Origin: Sphingobacterium pedocola
Lineage (GTDB): Bacteria; Bacteroidota; Bacteroidia; Sphingobacteriales; Sphingobacteriaceae
Direction of reading: 5' to 3'
DNA: 64,000 nucleotides
Assembly (NCBI RefSeq): GCF_015209965.1
Contig: NZ_MU158689.1
Span: forward strand, 1,745,522 to 1,809,521
The position numbers and the translations under genes are program-made. A model generated the notes under the pieces. It did no database searches, had not been told where the DNA came from, and worked only from the letters and a program-made list of their open reading frames with translations. This document shows positions 8,931 to 17,360 of this stretch, in pieces; positions within the stretch are counted from its first letter, which is position 1, and every line of letters starts with the position of its first letter.

Positions 8931-9812
8931 TTATTGTGCAGGGCTAGAAACAAACCTTCTGAAATTTTGTACACTTATCCGTACATCTTCCGCATTATTA
9001 TCCCAATTGTATTCGTATTCTGCGGCAATCATACCATCGAACTGCTGGCGTTTTAACTCCGCGATCACTGCCGCAACATCGGCAACGCCGTTTCCCCAAT
9101 GTACGTCATGCGCTTGTTTATTTGCCTTGTCGTTTAAATCTTTGAAGTGCAGGTGAAATACCTTTCCTTCCAATTTTTTCAGGCATTCGAGTGGGTCTAA
9201 CCCTGACTTTAACCAGTGCCCGATATCTCCTGCGGCACCCAGTTTTTCACTTTTTCCGGCTATGGCTTCAAGCACCGTTTCTGGTTTCCAATAATAGGAT
9301 GGACTTGCGTGATTATGAATGGCTGCGCGGATATTAAACTCATCACAGAGCTTGGAAACATCGTCGATCATATCTATGTTTGGCTCGCAGGTAATTGTCT
9401 CAATGCCCATGCTTTTCGCAAATTCAAATACTTGCCGCCACTCCGCAGGATCTTTAGCCTTTACCACTCCATATGCCGACCAATGTATACCCTTTTCTTT
9501 TAATAACTTCTTGACATACTGTAGGTTCTCCGGAGACATCCGGTGATCTATTTTTGCGGTCTGTCCTCCTCCGATTTCCTGCCCGGGATAAGCTTCTACA
9601 TAGCGTAAATCACAACTTGCTATCTTTTCTATTGCTTCGGTGAAGGTGAATTTTTTAAAGGTATAGGCCTGCGCACCAAGCTTCCAGCCTAATGCTTCTT
9701 CGGGAAAAGCATTCTTTTCTGCAGTTCTTTTCGGCGAAGAACACCCGCTAATCAGGATAGACAGGCCGATGAATAGGACTGCAAACATATGGTCTCTCAT
9801 TTTATTTATCAT
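8931..9812 (-). CDS. Sugar phosphate isomerase/epimerase-like TIM-barrel lipoprotein
   Basis: A 293-residue protein of the xylose-isomerase-like / AP-endonuclease-2 TIM-barrel family, exported as a lipoprotein (ISGCSS, Cys24). Metal-ligand style motifs are in place: TCEPNID, AAIHNHASP, GAAGDIGHW, VFHLHFKDL and IAAEYEYN, which supply the usual Glu, His, Asp, His and Glu. Family members isomerise, epimerise or dehydrate sugars and inositols; many exported Bacteroidota members have no assigned substrate. The start could be Met 9812, 9800 or 9788. The gene begins only 30 bases after the cstA stop on the same strand, so the two are probably cotranscribed. Confidence 0.88.
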   Translation of the reverse strand: MINKMRDHMFAVLFIGLSILISGCSSPKRTAEKNAFPEEALGWKLGAQAYTFKKFTFTEAIEKIASCDLRYVEAYPGQEIGGGQTAKIDHRMSPENLQYVKKLLKEKGIHWSAYGVVKAKDPAEWRQVFEFAKSMGIETITCEPNIDMIDDVSKLCDEFNIRAAIHNHASPSYYWKPETVLEAIAGKSEKLGAAGDIGHWLKSGLDPLECLKKLEGKVFHLHFKDLNDKANKQAHDVHWGNGVADVAAVIAELKRQQFDGMIAAEYEYNWDNNAEDVRISVQNFRRFVSSPAQ

Positions 9813-9842
9813 AATTTATTTATTTTCAAATTAAACTTCTAT

Positions 9843-11681
9843 TTAGGAAACTATTTCCTTTACCTGTTCGTGATAGGGATCTGTTTTATCGGCCGGCATC
9901 CGCATTAATCCAGACCACTTCCAAAACGCCGATACAAATACAACGGCCATTAACACCATTGCGAGCACAGCCAATCCCGCCAGTAAATACTGCCCTGAAG
10001 GCAAATAGATATCAAATACCTGCAGATAACCTGCCCAAAATGTAATGACAGCCATAAATACACCGGGTACAGCTGCGCAAAGCGCATATTTCTTTCTGTT
10101 GAGCCGAATTAACATGGTGGTACAGACAATTAGGCCGCAGGCCGCCAGCAATTGATTGCTTATCCCAAATAAAGGCCAAATACTGCTAACATTCCCCGTA
10201 TATACCAAATACCCCCATGAGAATGTAAACAAAAAGCTCGCGATCCATACGCCGGGCATCCAGTTTGGATTTTTAAATCGTGGTATTACTCCGCCTAACA
10301 TTTCCTGTAAGAAAAAGCGACCAACCCGTGTACCTGCGTCGATTGCAGTGAGTATAAAAACGGCCTCAAACATAATCGCAAAATTGTACCAATAGGCCAT
10401 AACCTCATCCATAAATGGAATACTGTTAAAGATGTGCGCCATCCCTACAGCCAACGATACAGCGCCACCTGTACGTCCTTCCAAGGCGACACCTATTTTA
10501 TCCGCAAAAGCGGGAAGATCTACCTGATGTAAATCAGGATGGGCAGCCAAAAAGCTTTCATAGGCAAATGAAGGTGTATTGATAGCAAAATAGTCACCAG
10601 GCATAAGGGTACATGCGGCAATCAATGCCATGAGTGCCACAAAGCCCTCCACCAGCATAGCACCATATCCAACAAATAAAATCTCTTTTTCGTTGGCCAA
10701 CATCTTTGGTGTGGTTCCTGTCGCAATAACGGCATGGAAGCCTGATATGGCACCGCAAGCGATCACGATAAAGATAAAGGGTAATACCGGGCCGCCGATA
10801 ATGGGACCTCCGCCATTGACAAACTGCGTGAGCGCAGGCATCTGCAAGGTAGGGTGTACAAAAACAATCCCTATCGCGAGCAATAATATGGTGCCGATCT
10901 TCAGGTAGGTAGAAAGATAGTCACGAGGTACCAGCAATAACCACATCGGCAGTACTGATGCGAAAAATCCGTACGCCGCGATAGCAATCGAAATGGTTTG
11001 GATATCCCAGTGAAATAATTCATTCATCGCATCATATTGCATTAACCCGTGCCCTCCCACAATAGTCGCTAGCAAAAGTACGCCGCCCAAGATACTTGCT
11101 AGGGTGACACTGTTCTTCCTGTAGCGCATGATTAGCCCCATCATGACGGCGATAGGCATCGTAGCAACGACTGTGAACAGCGACCAAGAGGCTTCATGCA
11201 TCGCGCTAATACAAGCTAACGATAGCCCGGCCAGCGTCAAGATCAAAATGAACAATACGGCCACACCCGCAATAGTTCCTGTGACAGGGCCAATTTCTTT
11301 GGATGCGATAGTAGCCAAGCTCTGTCCTTTATGGCGGACAGAAGCAAAAAGCACCACCATATCGTGTACTCCACCTCCCAATACGCAGCCGATCAAAATC
11401 CATAGTGCGCCTGGAAGATAGCCAAATTGTGCGGCCAGTACTGGGCCTACCAAAGGACCTGCTGCGGCTATTGCAGCAAAATGATGCCCGAACAATACTG
11501 TTTTATTGGTCGCTACATAATCACGGCCATCGGCCATGGTCACAGCTGGGGTTGCATTCTTCGCATTTAACCGCAACACTCGATGTGCCAGAAAAACTCC
11601 ATAGAAGCGATAGGCGATCGCAAAAATGAGCAAAGACGCAAAGACGAGGGTCAGCGCATTGATTTCGTCAAAGAACTCCAT
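9843..11681 (-). CDS. cstA: CstA-family carbon starvation protein (peptide/pyruvate transporter)
   Basis: A 612-residue polytopic inner-membrane protein of the CstA family. Known members take up peptides or pyruvate during carbon limitation. The family signature is present near the N terminus: DGRDYVATNKTVLFGHHFAAIAAAG split over two segments, then GPLVGPVLAAQFGYLPGALWI and GGGVHDM. Many hydrophobic helices follow, and the C-terminal part includes GISNQLLAACGL. The length falls between the short and the long (about 700) family forms. A perfect -7 box lies 28 bases upstream. It is followed at once by the sugar isomerase gene, an arrangement that may reflect co-regulation under nutrient limitation. 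Confidence 0.93.
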   Translation of the reverse strand: MEFFDEINALTLVFASLLIFAIAYRFYGVFLAHRVLRLNAKNATPAVTMADGRDYVATNKTVLFGHHFAAIAAAGPLVGPVLAAQFGYLPGALWILIGCVLGGGVHDMVVLFASVRHKGQSLATIASKEIGPVTGTIAGVAVLFILILTLAGLSLACISAMHEASWSLFTVVATMPIAVMMGLIMRYRKNSVTLASILGGVLLLATIVGGHGLMQYDAMNELFHWDIQTISIAIAAYGFFASVLPMWLLLVPRDYLSTYLKIGTILLLAIGIVFVHPTLQMPALTQFVNGGGPIIGGPVLPFIFIVIACGAISGFHAVIATGTTPKMLANEKEILFVGYGAMLVEGFVALMALIAACTLMPGDYFAINTPSFAYESFLAAHPDLHQVDLPAFADKIGVALEGRTGGAVSLAVGMAHIFNSIPFMDEVMAYWYNFAIMFEAVFILTAIDAGTRVGRFFLQEMLGGVIPRFKNPNWMPGVWIASFLFTFSWGYLVYTGNVSSIWPLFGISNQLLAACGLIVCTTMLIRLNRKKYALCAAVPGVFMAVITFWAGYLQVFDIYLPSGQYLLAGLAVLAMVLMAVVFVSAFWKWSGLMRMPADKTDPYHEQVKEIVS

Positions 11682-11709
11682 ACTATTCGACAGATAATAT
11701 TGGTATAAC

Positions 11710-11717
11710 CAAACATA
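11710..11717 (-). promoter_or_regulatory. Candidate -7 promoter box of cstA
   Basis: The minus strand reads TATGTTTG, a full match to TAnnTTTG, 28 bases before the cstA ATG. It lies between the end of the SGNH pseudogene and cstA, so cstA appears to have its own promoter and does not depend on the relic upstream. Confidence 0.5.
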
Positions 11718-11765
11718 ACAATAGCTTCTTCATACTTAATATACATTGATTTTTCATTGAACTTT

Positions 11766-12070
11766 TTAAGGTAAGATACTTTTGATAATATGCTTTACAC
11801 CCCAAGAAGACCACATGCCGTCTTTGCCGGCGAGTGAATAACTGACCACCTCATCGCCATTCGCTTTTTCAGTTCATTGGCTACAGGGCGCATCCATGCA
11901 TCACCACATGCGCCACTTGAAAGGCTAGTGCCATAAACAACGACATGTCGTGATTGTCCATTCTGCAATCGCTCGACCAAACGACTTTGGCCAAAAAACA
12001 CTCGTGTCAATAGTAGACAGCATATTATTCCAATTATCCGCATTGATTTACTCATTAGGAATCGCTTCAC
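11766..12070 (-). pseudogene. SGNH hydrolase relic, frameshifted and truncated
   Basis: The open frame from 12070 encodes a signal-like N terminus and an SGNH block I (VVVYGTSLSSG, then GDAWMRPVANELKK). It then runs into an unrelated tail ending at 11795. If one A is added to the A run (11865-11869 on the plus strand as T), the frame continues as ANGDEVVSYSLAGKDG, then MWSSWGVKHIIKSILP, and stops at 11766. That restored stretch matches the usual course of the family around block II. Even when repaired, the gene ends after roughly 100 residues and lacks the Asn and Asp-His blocks. It is therefore a dead fragment. It is not a copy of the intact SGNH gene at 7742, whose block I differs. Confidence 0.75.
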
Positions 12071-12170
12071 GGTTTATAACGCGGGAATAAATATATAAAA
12101 TTCTTTTGAATTATCAATTTTTACAATATTGGTTAACATTCAAATAAATTATCAATAGTAAAGGAGAGCC

Positions 12171-12215
12171 GATAATTTGCTTAGCGCAATTGTAATTGCG
12201 CTAAGCAAATTTATC
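12171..12215. repeat. Long palindrome with 2-base loop upstream of the glycine-rich protein gene
   Basis: Arms 12175-12191 and 12194-12210 pair perfectly over 17 bp, with core GCAATT-GT-AATTGC; pairing extends a few more bases on each side if one T bulges. It lies between diverging genes, about 75 bases ahead of the ATG at 12284, so it is not an ordinary end-of-operon terminator. It could be an attenuator, a cruciform-forming operator or the end of a small transcript. A second palindrome with the same core lies at 21221-21268. Confidence 0.7.
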
Positions 12216-12283
12216 TAAGTTTGAAACTAAACGCGTAGCTGTTCGTTGACTATAGTAAGGATGACAAACGAAAATATTTTGAA

Positions 12284-12730
12284 ATGAAAACATTTACGAA
12301 CTTGATAGCCGGAACCGCTGGTGCGCTCGTGCTCAACATAATACACGAGGTGGCCCGCAAGTGTATAAAGCAGGCACCACACATGAATGAGGTTGGTGAA
12401 GAAGCACTAGTGAAATCAATAAAGTTTATTGGCGGAGAACCACCGAAAGGCTATACGCTCTATACTAGCACATTAGTGGGCGATTTTATAGGAAACGCAT
12501 TGTACTATAGCGCCGTTGGTAAAGGAGAACCCAAGAGCATCTGGTTACGGGGCATCGGTCTTGGTATCACTGCTGGCATCGGTGCCGTCACGCTACCTGA
12601 TAAACTAGGGCTCAATGACGGACCTGTAAACCGTTCTCCAGTAACACAGCTCTTGACAGTAGCTTGGTATACCCTTGGAGGAGTGGTAACTTCGGGCGTT
12701 GCACAAGCTTTACAGCGCAAAATTCGCTAA
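12284..12730 (+). CDS. Small glycine-rich, probably membrane-associated protein of unknown function
   Basis: A 148-residue protein rich in Gly and Ala with several moderately hydrophobic segments (LIAGTAGALVLNII, GIGLGITAGIGAV, VAWYTLGGVVTSGVAQAL). It has no cleavable signal peptide that I can place with certainty, so membrane insertion is inferred from hydrophobicity only. No catalytic motif is visible and I do not recognise the family. The gene is alone on the plus strand, converging on the nuclease gene, with a palindrome just upstream. Confidence 0.7.
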   Translation: MKTFTNLIAGTAGALVLNIIHEVARKCIKQAPHMNEVGEEALVKSIKFIGGEPPKGYTLYTSTLVGDFIGNALYYSAVGKGEPKSIWLRGIGLGITAGIGAVTLPDKLGLNDGPVNRSPVTQLLTVAWYTLGGVVTSGVAQALQRKIR

Positions 12731-12778
12731 AATATTGATGCGAAAACAAGTGGTCGGTAACTGGACAAGATATTTTTT

Positions 12779-13312
12779 TTACTTCCAGAGTCCCACTTTA
12801 TTTGCTCTGGCTGTCTGTTGAGCATCGTAGAATATTTCTTCGAACATGATATTGGGTGGCACTGTCATTAATACAGCGTAGCCATTTCTTATCAATTGCT
12901 CGTTGATCATGGTGCCGTCGCTTAAATAAGCATAGGCTAAGGTACGGCCATACTGATCGAGAGAGTCAACATCAAAGGTTAGCTTAATGTATGGGTTTTG
13001 AGTCAACATATCGTCCAGATACTCTTTAGATGCTAATCCAAAGGGATGCTTCCTTTTTTTGAATGCATTTCTAGTTTCTGGGGCATCAATACCGATAAGC
13101 CTAACTTTAAGTTTTTGACCGGTTTGATTTAAGACCCAAAACGTATCGCCATCTACAATTTTGTCGGTCTGGAAAATATCTGAGTCTTGGTGCATAGACT
13201 TTTCAAAATCTCTTCCGTCAAAAGCAGTTAATCTTGATGCAGGTCGTGAGTCGCAACGAATAAATAAGAAAGAAACTAAAATAAATCCTAGTTTGATAAA
13301 CTGAAATATCAT
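12779..13312 (-). CDS. Thermonuclease-family (SNase-like) lipoprotein
   Basis: A 177-residue nuclease of the staphylococcal-nuclease fold, probably anchored as a lipoprotein (LFIRC, Cys20). Motifs: IVDGDTF (Asp54, Asp56), VRLIGIDAPE (Arg71, Asp76, Glu79), LDQYGRTLAYAYL (Arg123), and the final GLWK. These match the calcium ligands and the two catalytic arginines plus glutamate of the family, so activity on DNA or RNA is expected outside the cytoplasm. The stop lies close to the convergent gene at 12284. It is 42 bases downstream of the MutS-like gene on the same strand, and the two may be cotranscribed. Confidence 0.92.
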   Translation of the reverse strand: MIFQFIKLGFILVSFLFIRCDSRPASRLTAFDGRDFEKSMHQDSDIFQTDKIVDGDTFWVLNQTGQKLKVRLIGIDAPETRNAFKKRKHPFGLASKEYLDDMLTQNPYIKLTFDVDSLDQYGRTLAYAYLSDGTMINEQLIRNGYAVLMTVPPNIMFEEIFYDAQQTARANKVGLWK

Positions 13313-13354
13313 TTGATTAATTAAGATATATAAAGAGTTGGTAGTAGGTAAACT

Positions 13355-14683
13355 TTATGGCATATTCTTCAATCTTGCAATGGATTGAAAGACACCGCTC
13401 TTTTGTAACAACCACATGCCTAGTTTTTCTTCGGCGACCCCTGATACAATCGTGTACGTGAAGCGAGGATCTCCCTGCTCGCCACTTTCGATATTCATTT
13501 TATAAAAATCTACTAAAGGAAGGGATTGTAGTCTTGCTGCCAGATCGGTAATATGCGAGGACACGATTACATAAGGACCATCGGTATGGCTGAGGTGCTC
13601 TATAATGTCAAAAATAGCGTTTGAGGCATCAATATGGTTGGTACCCTTAAAAAGTTCATCTAAAATAATAAGTGCATTCGTGTTTTTGTCAAGCTGATCT
13701 ACAATCTCCTTGAGCCGGATCGCTTCTGCATAAAAATGGCTATAACCGAGTTCGAGGTTATCTTGCAAATTAATGCTGGTAAATACACCGTCGATCAGGT
13801 CGGTTTTCACGGAACTTGCGGGAGTCGGGAAACCGATGTGGGTCAAGTACAATGCTGTAGAAATAGTTTTGATAAAAGATGATTTGCCTGCCATGTTAGC
13901 GCCTGTCAAGTACCATATCCTCTTCTCTCTGGTCATTTCGACCGTATTTTTCACTGGATGTTGATGAAAAATATGATAGACATCTCGCATATGAATCTTA
14001 CCGGTATAATTCTTTGGGTAAATTTCCGGATAACAAAGCCCATATTCCTTTGCGGTTCGGGCTATGGCGAAATGTGCATCAATCTCATAGAAAAAAGCGA
14101 CTGCCCGTTTGATCTTACTCGCCAGCTCGTATCGAATAAGACGATCATATGCATCGAGGTTGAATCTATTGATATTCAATTGTTCAGGATTATACGGGCG
14201 ACCGTTAAATATCGTGGACAAACAATCTTCATGAATTTGGATCATCTCTGCGATATCCTCGTACGTCTGATGGGCATTTACTTTTTTATAGAACATCTGA
14301 GATTTCAACAAAAAGTCGCACGTCTCGATGATCGAACTTACCTTATAATAATAGATCGGTGCTTTGGCCACAAAAAGATCCAAAAGGCCCCATCCTGATC
14401 GCTCTCCCGAATGGGATCTTTTGATGTACTTCTCTATATCCATAACGACCATCCGGTAAAATGGAAAATCTTCTTGAACGACTGCTTCCAAACGACGTAT
14501 TTTTAGCTGGCGGTCCTTAATCGCGTCAACATCCGATAAAGGATTCAAAAAAAGTCCGCGCAGAAAATCTTCACCTCCCGTTGTGATGGCATGATTGAAA
14601 AACCCCCAAATGGAACGGCTTGTCTCTTCAAGGAGTTGAATATCTCGTGTGGTCTGCGGATCGATTAAAAATCTGTTGCTCAT
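13355..14683 (-). CDS. Short MutS-family ATPase
   Basis: A 442-residue protein with the MutS C-terminal ATPase and the core/lever region but without the mismatch-recognition domains I and II of full MutS (about 850 residues). Visible motifs: GANMAGKSSFIKTIS (Walker A), NALIILDELFKGTNHIDA (Walker B plus signature) and YVIVSSHITDLA (switch His region). The N-terminal half is helical and begins with a stretch typical of MutS domain III (ETSRSIWGFFNHAITTGGEDFLRGL). Such truncated members are widespread in Bacteroidota, and their role in repair or recombination is not settled. The canonical mutS is expected elsewhere. Confidence 0.88.
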   Translation of the reverse strand: MSNRFLIDPQTTRDIQLLEETSRSIWGFFNHAITTGGEDFLRGLFLNPLSDVDAIKDRQLKIRRLEAVVQEDFPFYRMVVMDIEKYIKRSHSGERSGWGLLDLFVAKAPIYYYKVSSIIETCDFLLKSQMFYKKVNAHQTYEDIAEMIQIHEDCLSTIFNGRPYNPEQLNINRFNLDAYDRLIRYELASKIKRAVAFFYEIDAHFAIARTAKEYGLCYPEIYPKNYTGKIHMRDVYHIFHQHPVKNTVEMTREKRIWYLTGANMAGKSSFIKTISTALYLTHIGFPTPASSVKTDLIDGVFTSINLQDNLELGYSHFYAEAIRLKEIVDQLDKNTNALIILDELFKGTNHIDASNAIFDIIEHLSHTDGPYVIVSSHITDLAARLQSLPLVDFYKMNIESGEQGDPRFTYTIVSGVAEEKLGMWLLQKSGVFQSIARLKNMP

Positions 14684-14812
14684 AGAAGGTTAAGATAGCA
14701 AAAAAAGAACCAATGAACTAAATGTGGTATTTTTTTTAGCTAGAGATAATATTGGCACCAACTTTTGCGTTATATAGGTAATTTCATAATTTAGGTTAAT
14801 AATTGGTTTGGT

Positions 14813-14843
14813 AAAATCCCGTTGCTCCCCGCTACGGGATTTT
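14813..14843. terminator. Terminator hairpin after the AsmA-like gene
   Basis: Perfect 10-bp arms AAAATCCCGT (14813-14822) and ACGGGATTTT (14834-14843) with an 11-base loop. It lies 29 bases downstream of the stop of the minus-strand AsmA-like gene and carries T-rich arms on either strand. Confidence 0.75.
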
Positions 14844-14871
14844 CTATTTATAGCGAAATTGTCGCTTATCA

Positions 14872-15930
14872 TTAATCTTGATTTAACGACCCTTCGATTC
14901 CTTGATTGAAGGCTTTGATGAACGCGTTTTTTAATATACCCAGAAATGCTGCCCAACTACTTGTATCAGGATCATTCACATTACCTTTAATATCAACCTT
15001 TGTAGCAATCGTTTCGCGCTTCGGATTTTCCACTACTTTGCCAAATAAACCGATTACAGCCTCCTTAGCCGCTCGAAGGAAACCACCCTCCTTCCGATCT
15101 TTCTCCCAGTTGAGAACCTTAAGGTTGGTGATAAATGGTTTTGCGTACCCATCTAGCGAGCCGTCTATCAATTTAAGTTCGCTGTATAGGTTTAGGGATC
15201 CCCGCTCCACATCGAACTTACCATATGCTTCTATAAAGCCATTGAGACTGGTCAGGTTTACGTCTGTCAATTGCATATCCGTATCAAAATCAGGCATTTT
15301 CTTTAGAATGTTCAGTTTCATGTCCGCTTTTAATTTTCCGCCACCTATCGATGTTCCTGTCAGCGTCACTGTGGAAGGGAGGAGCTCCGTTTGCTCATCC
15401 GCATTTGCCAGATTGTATGCCGTCAGTTGCAGACTATCCATAGAAAGATTCACTTGGGGACTTGCCTGTCTATCTAAATATTTAAAGGTACCTTGATTCA
15501 CCTGAAGTCTATTGATCGTGATCGGCATTAACGAGTTCACTGTCTCGGTCCAATGTTCTTGAGACGGTTCCTTAGAAAGGTCTGCCGTTTCCTTCAATAT
15601 ATGAATTGTCGGCCTGTCCAAAATAATTTCACTGACGAGTTTCCCTTTCCATAGCGACTTCCATTCTACGGACAAATCGCAGTGCGCGATCTGCAAAAAG
15701 GGATAACTACTCGTGTCTGAAAGCTTTTTTAGGGTTAGTTGATCAATAGCATATGCGCCCCGCCACAGGCTAATATCGATATCCTCGACATGCCCTGTAT
15801 ATCCGGGAAGTTCGTTCAACTGCTTATTAACATACTGCTTGACTATCGAAGGCAGAGCGAGACGGATAACGAAAAGCAGGAGAAGGATCCCAATTATGAT
15901 CTTGGTAGAAGTTTTTAATGCCTTAAACAT
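14872..15930 (-). CDS. AsmA-like / DUF748 protein, membrane-anchored
   Basis: A 352-residue protein starting with a short cytoplasmic tail and one membrane helix (IIIGILLLLFVIRLAL), followed by a long periplasmic part. The pattern of QLNELPGYTGHVEDIDISLWRGAY, then IAHCDLSVEWKSLWKGKL and SEIILDRPTIHIL, is typical of the DUF748/AsmA superfamily, which forms beta-rich grooves thought to move lipids between membranes. The Met at 15930 is chosen over the longer in-frame start at 15963 because it directly precedes the basic residues before the helix. It appears to be a single-gene unit. Confidence 0.8.
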   Translation of the reverse strand: MFKALKTSTKIIIGILLLLFVIRLALPSIVKQYVNKQLNELPGYTGHVEDIDISLWRGAYAIDQLTLKKLSDTSSYPFLQIAHCDLSVEWKSLWKGKLVSEIILDRPTIHILKETADLSKEPSQEHWTETVNSLMPITINRLQVNQGTFKYLDRQASPQVNLSMDSLQLTAYNLANADEQTELLPSTVTLTGTSIGGGKLKADMKLNILKKMPDFDTDMQLTDVNLTSLNGFIEAYGKFDVERGSLNLYSELKLIDGSLDGYAKPFITNLKVLNWEKDRKEGGFLRAAKEAVIGLFGKVVENPKRETIATKVDIKGNVNDPDTSSWAAFLGILKNAFIKAFNQGIEGSLNQD

Positions 15931-16095
15931 ATCGTATAAATTTCTAATCAGATAGGTACCCAAATTTCACCTCTTTATCATTGCGGCACCGTTTAAAATA
16001 GATTTGAGTAAATCCATTTACTGATATATGTTACATAATATTAACAGGCTACGGTACACAATGTTTAAAATGCTGTTATCTTCGCCCTTTTTCGA

Positions 16096-16112
16096 GCTTT
16101 AACCGTTAAAGC
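16096..16112. repeat. 17-base palindrome between nitroreductase and AsmA-like genes
   Basis: GCTTTAACCGTTAAAGC is a perfect palindrome around a central C. A further hairpin (GGGGAAAC / GTTTCTCC, 16116-16140) lies between it and the nitroreductase stop. The pair could end the nitroreductase transcript, or the palindrome could be a protein-binding site. There is no T run, so I leave the role open. Confidence 0.35.
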
Positions 16113-16145
16113 GTAGGGGAAACATGCGACTGGTTTCTCCAACAT

Positions 16146-16874
16146 TCAGATTTTGTGATAAACTTCGTTAAAGGGAATTCTGAATCGTTCACCCCAAATC
16201 CCTTCATTCCCCTTTCTTATACCACAGGACACTACCATATTGATCTCCGCACCACGAGGTAGTTTAAGAAGTTTTTTGACACGTTTGCTATCGAATCCTT
16301 CTAAGGGGCAGGTATCGTATCCCTCATTTGCCATAGCAATCATAAACGTTTGTGCAGCTAACGCACAGCTTTTGTGAATAACTATACGCATATCGCTTTC
16401 TGATACCTGATATACTATGGGACGGAAAATACCGACTGTACTTACCGCCAACTTCCGGACAAAACCAAACACACCGAAAAATTGGGAATAAAGGAATGGC
16501 ATCAGCTTTCCATAATACAAAAGTCTGTCTTTGATTCGTTTTTCTTGGCGTTCCTCGGGACTATTGCGTTGGATATTATCACGTTCGAATGCTATATTCG
16601 CATCAGCGCGTTTTGGATATAAGTCCTGACGGGTCACAAAAACAACGAGCTGCGAAGCTGTTGAAACACTTGTCTGGTTAAGACAGGCCTTTGTCATCTG
16701 ATTTAAAGCACTGGGGGATAGTATATGATAAGCTTCCCAGAGTTGCATATTGGAACTATTAGGAGCCAGCGTGGAAAGTTCGATGCAGTCCTTAACAATA
16801 TCTGCATCTATATTTTTTTCTTTGTCGTAAACCCGTACCGAACGACGATAATTTAAAACTTCTCTTAAATTCAT
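16146..16874 (-). CDS. Nitroreductase-family FMN oxidoreductase
   Basis: A 242-residue flavoprotein of the nitroreductase family, which uses FMN and NAD(P)H to reduce nitro groups, quinones or related compounds in the cytoplasm. Evidence: the N-terminal YRRSVRVYDKEK FMN-phosphate motif, LSTLAPNSSNMQLWEAY, and the C-terminal segment LAAQTFMIAMANEGYDTCPLEGFD followed by MVVSCGIRKGNEGIWGERFR. The middle has a longer insertion than the smallest members. Its start overlaps the stop of the monooxygenase gene by 4 bases (ATGA), so the two are translationally coupled. The natural substrate cannot be read from sequence. Confidence 0.88.
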   Translation of the reverse strand: MNLREVLNYRRSVRVYDKEKNIDADIVKDCIELSTLAPNSSNMQLWEAYHILSPSALNQMTKACLNQTSVSTASQLVVFVTRQDLYPKRADANIAFERDNIQRNSPEERQEKRIKDRLLYYGKLMPFLYSQFFGVFGFVRKLAVSTVGIFRPIVYQVSESDMRIVIHKSCALAAQTFMIAMANEGYDTCPLEGFDSKRVKKLLKLPRGAEINMVVSCGIRKGNEGIWGERFRIPFNEVYHKI

Positions 16875-17179
16875 ATCGTTATTCCTGAACCGCCTAGAAT
16901 TTCAATTTCTTGACCTTTTATGGGTTGAGCACCTAAAAGCGGTATTGCACTCGCAATTAATTCTTTTACACTTTCAACGTTCAGAGCGTTGTCATGATCC
17001 TCCTTAGTATCCCATATTTCCGTTACGTAAACTGAATTTAAATCGTTTTCATCTTTACCAATAACATATAATCTGCATCCCATTGCAGTGGATACAAATT
17101 TAGATGCGTCTAATAGGACATCGGCAAGTCGACCGACTTGCCCATCTTTAGCTGTGAGTTTTCCGTGTAGTAAATACAT
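16871..17179 (-). CDS. Antibiotic-biosynthesis-monooxygenase (ABM) domain protein, YgiN-like
   Basis: A 102-residue protein with the small dimeric alpha-beta-barrel ABM fold: YLLHGKLTAKDGQVGRLADVL, then CRLYVIGKDENDLNSVYVTEIWDTKEDHDNAL split over the central strands. Related proteins act as quinol monooxygenases or haem-degrading enzymes. It is the first gene of a two-gene unit with the nitroreductase, which points to quinone or electrophile handling. The start at 17179 is preceded by an AT-rich leader without an SD sequence. Confidence 0.85.
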   Translation of the reverse strand: MYLLHGKLTAKDGQVGRLADVLLDASKFVSTAMGCRLYVIGKDENDLNSVYVTEIWDTKEDHDNALNVESVKELIASAIPLLGAQPIKGQEIEILGGSGITI

Positions 17180-17299
17180 ACGCTCTAATTTATTATTTTT
17201 TTTGGGGTATTTATATTTTTAGGGATTTATAATTGATTATAAGAATGGATTTACCGGAATGGAAAAAAAGTATTGATATACTAAGATAACGGCTCTTAG

Positions 17300-17331
17300 T
17301 TGTAACACCAATTATATTTTAGTTAACTTTG
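17300..17331 (+). promoter_or_regulatory. Promoter of the DEAD-box-like gene
   Basis: A TTG at 17300-17302 is followed after 21 bases by TAACTTTG at 17324-17331. This is a full match to the Bacteroidota -33/-7 pattern. It lies 29 bases ahead of the GTG start at 17361 and supports that start. Confidence 0.6.
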
Positions 17332-17360
17332 CAGCTTGATATTCATTTAACTATTCAGCA

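Noticed and set aside
7742..12070. Intact SGNH gene and SGNH relic as duplicates
   Set aside because: Block I and flanking sequences differ (YGSSIVQG against YGTSLSSG), so they belong to different subfamilies.
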